A stretch of 64,000 nt of DNA from Streptomyces spinoverrucosus (lineage in GTDB: Bacteria > Actinomycetota > Actinomycetes > Streptomycetales > Streptomycetaceae), in assembly GCF_015712165.1 (NCBI RefSeq), contig NZ_JADPZX010000001.1, positions 5,406,001-5,470,000 of the forward strand. Direction: 5' to 3'. Under the pieces are notes generated by a model, which saw only the letters and a program-made list of their open reading frames with translations, did not search any database and was not told where the DNA came from. Of the stretch, positions 58,606 to 64,000 are shown piece after piece. Both the position numbers and the translations under genes were made by a program. The first letter of the stretch is position 1. Each line of letters begins with the position of its first letter.

Positions 58606-59977
58606 CACCGGCCTCGTACAGCGTGTGCGCCGCCCGCAGCACCAGGTCGTCCCGGTGCCGGGCCGCCACCAGCTGCATCCCGATGGGCAGGCCGTCCCCG
58701 TCCGTCCCGACGGGCACGGTCGCCGCCGGCTGCTGGGTCATGTTGAACGGGTACGTGAACGGGGTCCACCCCGTCCACCGCCGGTGACCGGACCCCTTCG
58801 GCACCTCGGCGCCCGCCTCGAACGCCGTGATCGGCAGGGTCGGGGTGACCAGCAGGTCGTAGGTGTCGTGGAAGCGGCCCATCCGGCGCCCCAGGTCCAT
58901 CCGGACGTCCACCGCGGCCAGATAGTCCAGCGCCGAGTAGCGGGCGCCCTGCGCGCAGATCTCCCGCAGCCCGGGGTCCAGCAGCGCACGCTGCTCCGGC
59001 CCGAGCCGCTGGATCACGCGGGCGGCCCCGCTGAACCACAGGGTGTGGAAGGCCTCTACCGGGTCGGTGAGGTCGGGGTCGGTCTCCTCGACGTACGCGC
59101 CGAGCTCCGCCAGCCGCTGCACCGCCCGCCGTACCGCCGCCGCGACCGCCGGGCGCACCGCCACCTGCCCGCCCAGTGTCGGCGAGTACGCCACCCGCAG
59201 CCCGCGCACCCCGCCCGCCAGACCGTCGGTGAAGGCCCCGGCCGCCGGCCCGAGCGCCGACCAGTCGCGGGAGTCCGGATGGCCGATCACGTCCATCAGC
59301 AGCGCCGCGTCCGCCGCGTCCCGCGTCATCGGCCCCACGTGCGCCAGCGTCCCGAACGCGCTCGCCGGGTACAGCGGCACACGTCCGTACGTCGGTTTCA
59401 GCGCGAAGATCCCGCAGAACGCGGCCGGGATCCGGACACTGCCACCGCCGTCCGTGCCGAGCGCCAGCGGTCCCGCGCCGAGCGCCACGGCCGCCGCCGC
59501 GCCCCCGCTGGAGCCGCCCGCCGTGCGCGCCGGGTCGTGCGGATTGCGCGTCACCCCGCTGAGCGGCGAGTCCGTGACGCCCTTCCAGCCGAACTCGGGG
59601 GTCGTGGTCTTGCCGAGGAACACCGCGCCGTGCTCGCGCAGCCGGGCGACGGAGGGCGCGTCCTCGTCCCAGCGGCCGTCCGGGGCGACGGTCCTGGAAC
59701 CGCGCAGGGTGGGGGCGCCGCGCAGCAGCAGGATGTCCTTCACGGTGACCGGCACCCCGTCCAGCAGCCCGTCCGGCTCACCGCGCCGCCATCGCTCCTG
59801 CGACTCCCGCGCCCGGCGCAGGGCGTCCTCGGCGGTCAGCCGGACGAAGGCGTTCACCTCCGGCTGGATCTCCTCGGCCCGCTGAAGCGCCGCGCGGGTC
59901 GCCTCCACGGGGCTGAACTCGCCCTTGCGGTAGCCGTCGAGGAGTCGTACGGCGGTCAGCTCGGTGAGCTCGGTCAT
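58592..59977 (-). CDS. Amidase (amidase signature family)
   Basis: A 461-residue serine amidase from ATG 59977 (GGGAGGG leader). The Ser-cisSer-Lys triad is visible: Lys in GVPVTVKDILLL, the Ser in TAGGSSGGAAAAVA, and the cis-Ser in GTDGGGSVRIPAAFCG. The C-terminal FNMTQQPAATVPVG closes the pocket. It hydrolyses an amide to acid plus ammonia. Placement suggests it acts on the imported compound. The dehydrogenase gene ends 17 bp upstream on the same strand. Confidence 0.88.
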   Translation of the reverse strand: MTELTELTAVRLLDGYRKGEFSPVEATRAALQRAEEIQPEVNAFVRLTAEDALRRARESQERWRRGEPDGLLDGVPVTVKDILLLRGAPTLRGSRTVAPDGRWDEDAPSVARLREHGAVFLGKTTTPEFGWKGVTDSPLSGVTRNPHDPARTAGGSSGGAAAAVALGAGPLALGTDGGGSVRIPAAFCGIFALKPTYGRVPLYPASAFGTLAHVGPMTRDAADAALLMDVIGHPDSRDWSALGPAAGAFTDGLAGGVRGLRVAYSPTLGGQVAVRPAVAAAVRRAVQRLAELGAYVEETDPDLTDPVEAFHTLWFSGAARVIQRLGPEQRALLDPGLREICAQGARYSALDYLAAVDVRMDLGRRMGRFHDTYDLLVTPTLPITAFEAGAEVPKGSGHRRWTGWTPFTYPFNMTQQPAATVPVGTDGDGLPIGMQLVAARHRDDLVLRAAHTLYEAGVTSG

Positions 59978-59994
59978 CCACCCTCCCAGGAACG

Positions 59995-60942
59995 TCAGTG
60001 TCCGGGTACATACCCGCGCTGCTTGTCGACCACGTTCGGCAGCGGCCGACCCGCCTCCCAGGCGTCGTACAACTCCACGAACTGGGCGCCCAGTTCGTCC
60101 CGCCAGCCGACGGTGTCGCCGCTCATGTGCGGGGACACGATCAGGTTCGGGACCTGCCACAACGGGCTGTCCGGCGGGAGGGGTTCGGCCTCGAAGACGT
60201 CCAGCGCGGCGCCCGCGATCCACCGCTTGGCCAGCGCCTCGGCGAGCGCGTCCTCGACGACCAGCGGCCCGCGTCCGACGTTCACGAACCGGGCGGACGG
60301 CTGCATCACCCCGAAGCGGCGGGCGTCGAACATGCCCCGCGTCTGCTCCGTCAGCGGCGCCGCCGCGATCACCCAGTCGGCGCGGCACATCAGCCGGTCC
60401 AGGTCGTCGGGGCCGTGGACGCCGGTGCGCGGGGTGCGGCCGACGAGCGCGGTGGTGACGCCGAGCGCCTTGAGAGTGCCGCTGATCGCCCGGCCGATCG
60501 GGCCGGAGCCGACCACGACCGCCCGGCTCCCGGTGACCTTCTGCGACTCGCGGTGCCGCCAGGTCCGCTCCCGCTGGAGATCCAGCGTGCGCGGCAGGTC
60601 CTTCGCCATCGCCAGGACGAGGGCGGCGACGTACTCGGCGATGGGCTGGTCGAAAACGCCGCGCGCGTTGGTCACCACGGTGTCCGACGCGGCGAGTTCC
60701 GGACACATCAGATGGTCCACGCCCGCGCTCGCCGTGTGCACCCAGCGCGGCCGCGGCCCGTCCCCCGGCCAGGCCTCGCGCACCGCGTGCGAGGTGAAGT
60801 CCCACACGAGCAGCACGTCGGCGTACGGCAGCCGCTCGGCGAGCGTCGAGGCGTCCGCGTGCTCGATCCGGGCGCGGCCGGTGAGGCGGCCGAGCCGGGG
60901 GAGCGGGTCGGCGTCCAGGACGAGCAGGGTCGGGGTGGTCAT
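59995..60942 (-). CDS. D-2-hydroxyacid dehydrogenase
   Basis: A 315-residue NAD-dependent enzyme: GVDHLMCPELAASDTVVTNARGVFDQPIAEYV, Rossmann loop AVVVGSGPIGRAISGTL, the catalytic Arg in FVNVGRGPLVVEDAL, Glu in ALDVFEAEPLPPDSPLW and His in VSPHMSGDT. It interconverts 2-keto and D-2-hydroxy acids. It starts the minus-strand arm together with the amidase and is divergent from the isomerase genes. Confidence 0.87.
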   Translation of the reverse strand: MTTPTLLVLDADPLPRLGRLTGRARIEHADASTLAERLPYADVLLVWDFTSHAVREAWPGDGPRPRWVHTASAGVDHLMCPELAASDTVVTNARGVFDQPIAEYVAALVLAMAKDLPRTLDLQRERTWRHRESQKVTGSRAVVVGSGPIGRAISGTLKALGVTTALVGRTPRTGVHGPDDLDRLMCRADWVIAAAPLTEQTRGMFDARRFGVMQPSARFVNVGRGPLVVEDALAEALAKRWIAGAALDVFEAEPLPPDSPLWQVPNLIVSPHMSGDTVGWRDELGAQFVELYDAWEAGRPLPNVVDKQRGYVPGH

Positions 60943-61007
60943 GGGCAGCCGTTTCTCCAGCCGTTCGCGGGGGCGGCCGAGTGTGGCGGGTCGGCCGGTG
61001 ACGACAT

Positions 61008-61034
61008 GTCAACGGGGTTTAACCACGTGTTGAC
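61008..61034. promoter_or_regulatory. GTCAAC/GTTGAC inverted repeat in the divergent promoter
   Basis: GTCAAC (61008-61013) and GTTGAC (61029-61034), 15 bases apart; a further GTCAACACG at 61085-61093 is the inverse of CGTGTTGAC at 61026-61034. The hexamers match those upstream of iclR. Confidence 0.5.
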
Positions 61035-61149
61035 CTGGGGGTGATCCGGGCGGATTGACCACGCTCGCACCCGAACCTACCGTCGTCAACACGGGCGTTC
61101 TCCACGATCCGTTGCCCACTCGTCTCCGAGCGTGAGGCCGGTGCCTGCC

Positions 61150-61965
61150 ATGGACGTCGCTTTTCTCGGCGGACCGGGTCCGCAGCGGGGCGTCGGAGTC
61201 GTCGCCCCCTTCGACTTCGCGCTGGACCGCGAACTGTGGCGCTGGGTACCGGACGAGGTGTCCCTGCACGTCACCCGCACCCCGTACGTGCCGGTCGAGG
61301 TGAGTCTCGACCTCGCCCGCCTGGTCAGCGAGCACGAGACGCTCGGCGAGGCGGTACGCACGCTGAACGCGATCGAACCCGAGGTGGTCGCCTACGCCTG
61401 CACCTCGGGCAGCTTCGTCGGCGGCATGATCGGCGAGCGCGCGATGTGCGAGGCGATGAGCCGGGCGGGCAACGTGCCCGCGATCACCACCTCGGGCGCG
61501 CTGCTGGAGGCGCTGGTCGAGCTGGACGTGCGGCGGGTGGCGCTGGTGACGCCGTACACGGTGTCGGTGACGCGGGCGCTGGAGGGGTACGTGGCGCAGG
61601 CGGGCGTCGCGGTCACGGGCTGCGCGTTCATGGGCCTGACCCGGCACATCTGGAAGGTGCCGTACCGCGAGGTCGTGGACATGGCCCGGCAGGCGGTGCG
61701 CGGCGCCGCCGACGCCCTGTTCATCAGCTGCACCAACCTGCCGACCTACGACGTGATCCCGCAACTGGAGGCCGAGCTGCGCATGCCGGTGATCTCGGCC
61801 AACCAAGTGACGATGTGGGCTGCGCTGCGCCGACTGGGTACCCGTGCCGTGGGGCCGTATCAGGCGCTGATCGAACCGGCGGCGCGCACCGGCCCCGTAC
61901 TGCCGGGGGCGGCCCCCGGTGCCGTAGTGCCGGAAGAAGAGCAGCAGCAGGAAGGCTGGACATGA
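61150..61965 (+). CDS. Asp/Glu racemase superfamily protein, EutA/maleate-isomerase-like, two cysteines
   Basis: A 271-residue protein with two pseudo-symmetric halves. Catalytic-type cysteines are Cys84 in YACTSGSF and Cys194 in FISCTNLPTYD, the pair used by aspartate racemase and maleate cis-trans isomerase. Arylmalonate decarboxylase keeps only the second. It resembles EutA of ectoine-use loci. An ATG at 61150 has a weak leader, and GTG 61132 is an alternative. Overlaps the next gene by ATGA. Confidence 0.83.
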   Translation: MDVAFLGGPGPQRGVGVVAPFDFALDRELWRWVPDEVSLHVTRTPYVPVEVSLDLARLVSEHETLGEAVRTLNAIEPEVVAYACTSGSFVGGMIGERAMCEAMSRAGNVPAITTSGALLEALVELDVRRVALVTPYTVSVTRALEGYVAQAGVAVTGCAFMGLTRHIWKVPYREVVDMARQAVRGAADALFISCTNLPTYDVIPQLEAELRMPVISANQVTMWAALRRLGTRAVGPYQALIEPAARTGPVLPGAAPGAVVPEEEQQQEGWT

Positions 61966-62693
61966 CAGCACTGGGATTCCTCTACCCGGGACACTCCGCC
62001 GAGGACGACTATCCGCGCATCGAGCAGCTCCTGGGCAGCGACATCCGGGTGGACCTGGTGCACACCGACATCGGCGAGGACGCCCACCGGGTGGACGCCC
62101 TGCTGGAGATGGGCTCCCCGGACCGCCTCGCGGCCGGCGTCCAGGAACTGCGGCACGCCGGTGCCGAGGCCGTGGTGTGGGCGTGCACCAGCGGCAGCTT
62201 CGTGCACGGCTGGGAGGGCGCCCACGAACAGGTGCGCACCCTGGCCCGGGCGGCCGGCATGCCGGCGTCCTCGACGTCCTTCGCCTTCGTGCACGCCGTA
62301 CAGGAGCTCGACCTGCGGCGGGTCGCGGTGGGGGCCACCTATCCGGAGGACGTGGCGTCGTTGTTCGCGGACTTCCTGGGGGCGGCCGGCATCGAGGTGA
62401 CCGGCGTGCGCAGCTCCGGGATCATCACGGCGGCCGAGGTCGGCACCTGGGGCGAGGCCGAGGTCTTCGCGCTGGCCCGCGCGGCCGACGCGCCCGACGC
62501 ACAGGCGGTCCTCCTGCCGGACACGGCCCTGCACACGGCCGCCCACATCACGGCCCTGGAGAAGGAGCTCGGCAAGCCGGTGCTGACCGCCAACCAGGTC
62601 ACCGTCTGGGAGGCGCTGCGGCTGGCGGACCGCCGGGTGAACGCGCCGGGACTGGGGGCGCTGTTCACCAGGGAGCCGATCGTGCAGGTGTGA
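61962..62693 (+). CDS. Asp/Glu racemase superfamily protein, single active-site cysteine
   Basis: A 243-residue paralogue of the preceding gene. Cys75 is kept in VWACTSGSFVHGW, but the second cysteine position is Asp187 in LLPDTALHTAAH. KPVLTANQVTVWEALR aligns with the other protein's end. Loss of the second base should change the reaction from isomerisation to a one-base process or leave it as a partner subunit. Coupled to the first gene, so they may act as a hetero-oligomer. Confidence 0.82.
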   Translation: MTALGFLYPGHSAEDDYPRIEQLLGSDIRVDLVHTDIGEDAHRVDALLEMGSPDRLAAGVQELRHAGAEAVVWACTSGSFVHGWEGAHEQVRTLARAAGMPASSTSFAFVHAVQELDLRRVAVGATYPEDVASLFADFLGAAGIEVTGVRSSGIITAAEVGTWGEAEVFALARAADAPDAQAVLLPDTALHTAAHITALEKELGKPVLTANQVTVWEALRLADRRVNAPGLGALFTREPIVQV

Positions 62694-62771
62694 CACGGCG
62701 AGGGAATAACCGGGGACCGTCTCCTGTTAGCGGCGTGAGGACACCGCACGGACCGGACCAGGAGGCACCCC

Positions 62772-63878
62772 TTGCCCGACGATGAGCACGACGAGCGCGA
62801 CGAGATCCGCGGCGCCGCACCCGGCACCGCCCCCGTCCCCCTGTCCGTACTGGACCTGGTCACCGTCGGCGCGGGCCGCACCGCCACCGACGCCCTGCGC
62901 ACCAGCGTCTCCCTGGCCCGCCTCGCGGAGGCCCGCGGCTTCCACCGGTACTGGGTCGCCGAGCACCACTCCATGCCGGGCGTCGCCTCCTCGTCCCCGG
63001 CCGTGATCCTCGCCCATCTCGCCGCCCACACCGACCGCATCCGGCTCGGCTCGGGCGGTGTGATGCTGCCCAACCACGCCCCGCTGGTGATCGCCGAGCA
63101 GTTCGGCACGCTGGAGGCCATGGCCCCCGGCCGGATCGACCTGGGCCTCGGCCGCGCTCCCGGCACCGACGGCGCCACCGCAGCCGCCCTGCGCCGGACC
63201 GACCGGCTGGGCGAGGGCGCCGACGACTTCCCCGAGCAGCTCGCCGAGCTGACCCGGTTCCTGGACGACGACTTCCCCGACGGCCACCCCTACCGCCGTA
63301 TCCACGCGGTCCCCGGCCCCGTCCAGGCCACCTCGCCCGGCGGCGTCCAGTCCCCGCACCGCCCGCCGATCTGGCTGCTGGGCTCCTCCGGCTTCAGCGC
63401 CCGCCTGGCCGGCCTGCTCGGCCTGCCCTTCGCGTTCGCGCACCACTTCTCCGCGCAGAACACGATCCCCGCGCTCGACCTCTACCGGGAGTCCTTCAAG
63501 CCGTCCGCCGTCCTCGACGAGCCGTACGCCCTCATCGGCGTCTCCGCGCTCGCCACCGACGACGAGCGGGAGGCCCGGCGCCAGGTCCGCGCCGCCGCGC
63601 TCAGCATGGTCCGGCTGCGCACCGGACGGCCGGGACTCGTGCCCACCCCGGAGGAGGCGGAGGCGTACGAATTCAGCCCGATGGAGCGGGAGTTCGTCAC
63701 CTCCTGGAACGCCAACGTCATCCACGGCACCTCGGACGAGGTCCGCGCGGGCCTGGACGACCTCCAGAAGCGCACCGGCGCCGACGAGTTGATGATCACC
63801 GCCAACGCGCACACCGGCGAGATCCGGCTGCGCTCCTACGAACTCGTCGCGGACGCCTACGGATTGCCGACCGCCTGA
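62772..63878 (+). CDS. LLM-class flavin-dependent oxidoreductase
   Basis: A 368-residue luciferase-like protein starting at TTG 62772, six bases after GGAGG; no in-frame ATG is near. VLDLVTVGAGRTATDALRTSVSLARLAEARGFHRYWVAEHHSMPGVASSSPAVILAHLAAHTDRIRLGSGGVMLPNHAPL and LGLGRAPGTDG are typical of the MsnO8/YhbW-like group that uses FMN. The substrate is unknown. Its end overlaps the EAL-domain gene by 22 bp. Confidence 0.86.
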   Translation: MPDDEHDERDEIRGAAPGTAPVPLSVLDLVTVGAGRTATDALRTSVSLARLAEARGFHRYWVAEHHSMPGVASSSPAVILAHLAAHTDRIRLGSGGVMLPNHAPLVIAEQFGTLEAMAPGRIDLGLGRAPGTDGATAAALRRTDRLGEGADDFPEQLAELTRFLDDDFPDGHPYRRIHAVPGPVQATSPGGVQSPHRPPIWLLGSSGFSARLAGLLGLPFAFAHHFSAQNTIPALDLYRESFKPSAVLDEPYALIGVSALATDDEREARRQVRAAALSMVRLRTGRPGLVPTPEEAEAYEFSPMEREFVTSWNANVIHGTSDEVRAGLDDLQKRTGADELMITANAHTGEIRLRSYELVADAYGLPTA

Positions 63879-64000
63879 CCGAACGGGCAGTCCATCAACT
63901 GCGAGATGCGATCCGGCGGCACCGGCCGGGAGTACAGCCACCCCTGCCCGGTGTCGCACCCGATCCGGCGCAGCCGACCGGCCTGCGCGGAGGTCTCGAC
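63857..64000 (-). CDS. C-terminal end of an EAL-domain (c-di-GMP phosphodiesterase) protein, partial
   Basis: Forty-seven codons and a TAG enter from the right edge. VETSAQAGRLRRIGCDTGQGWLYSRPVPP matches the last motif of EAL domains (GVET-x-x-Q-x-x-x-L-x-x-x-G-C-D-x-x-Q-G), with QG at the end. The rest of the gene lies beyond the window, so domain order and activity cannot be judged. Confidence 0.72.
   Translation of the reverse strand, partial: VETSAQAGRLRRIGCDTGQGWLYSRPVPPDRISQLMDCPFGQAVGNP

Noticed and set aside
62727..63959. Minus-strand ORF of 410 codons opposite the LLM oxidoreductase
   Set aside because: It is a shadow of a clearly coding frame and is rich in Gly/Asp/Val without family features.

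Overview
The window is chromosomal DNA from a Streptomyces. GC content is very high with strongly GC-biased third positions, GTG and TTG starts occur, and several gene blocks are typical of the genus: a cslA-glxA-GH6 cellulose-synthase-like locus with an LPMO gene, class E and class F sortases, an ehu-type ABC transporter and Scr1/DUF5753-type regulators. The order GH6 / glxA / cslA / GntR / NlpC-like / SPFH / LPMO / IclR / ABC transporter resembles, from memory, the SCO2828-SCO2838 region of S. coelicolor.

Layout. (1) 1-15.9 kb is mixed core metabolism and stress: a DUF445 membrane protein, two MFS transporters, a Tat-exported alginate-lyase-like protein with a sortase tail, a DJ-1/AraC regulator, an HxlR-peroxiredoxin fusion divergent from an MFS pump with a clear operator between them, Hsp20 behind a textbook promoter, an SDR without its catalytic Tyr/Lys, and cupin, NTF2-like, DUF2182 and DUF899 proteins. 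(2) 16.0-31.4 kb is an accessory segment bounded by two copies, in inverse orientation, of a ~215 bp repeat (16405-16619 and 31133-31354). Inside are a vanadium haloperoxidase-like enzyme, small orphan proteins, a graspetide (ATP-grasp RiPP) cluster with methyltransferase, ATP-grasp ligase, precursor and a divergent XRE-TPR regulator, and a defence block: Vsr-like nuclease, C5 cytosine methyltransferase, two tandem Eco29kI-like GIY-YIG nucleases and a MrcB-N/PD-(D/E)xK nuclease. (3) 31.5-45.7 kb is core again: SEC-C/TPR protein, class E sortase, YidC paralogue, fumarylacetoacetase-family enzyme, F420 oxidoreductase, UPF0303, Gfo/Idh oxidoreductase divergent from a ROK regulator, a sortase substrate, the relic of an ABC importer, a HAD-IIA phosphatase, and a secreted protein with its class F sortase. 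(4) 44.6-54.1 kb holds the glycan locus: GH6 lipoprotein, GlxA copper-radical oxidase, CslA glycosyltransferase, GntR regulator, NlpC/P60-like protein, SPFH protein and AA10 LPMO, with two identical tRNA-Lys(CTT) genes. (5) 54.1-62.7 kb is a catabolic cassette: IclR regulator, EhuABCD-type importer, DUF3830 protein, amidase, D-2-hydroxyacid dehydrogenase and two Asp/Glu-racemase/maleate-isomerase family proteins. An LLM flavin oxidoreductase and the 3' end of an EAL-domain gene close the window.

How genes work together. CslA polymerises and GlxA oxidises a tip-associated glycan, while the GH6 enzyme and LPMO can process it. A DasR-like palindrome precedes the LPMO gene. In the graspetide operon, the ORF upstream of the precursor has no stop codon and reads in frame through the precursor, although the precursor has its own Met and Shine-Dalgarno sequence. 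In the defence block a methyltransferase that should make 5-methylcytosine lies next to a nuclease of a family that usually attacks modified DNA, so specificity must be partitioned. In the catabolic cassette, GTCAAC/GTTGAC repeats occur upstream of iclR and in the dehydrogenase/isomerase divergent promoter, suggesting a common regulator.

Start codons were chosen from Shine-Dalgarno sequences, overlaps and family length, and alternatives are stated. No database search was available. Family calls come from motif recognition and remembered homologues.
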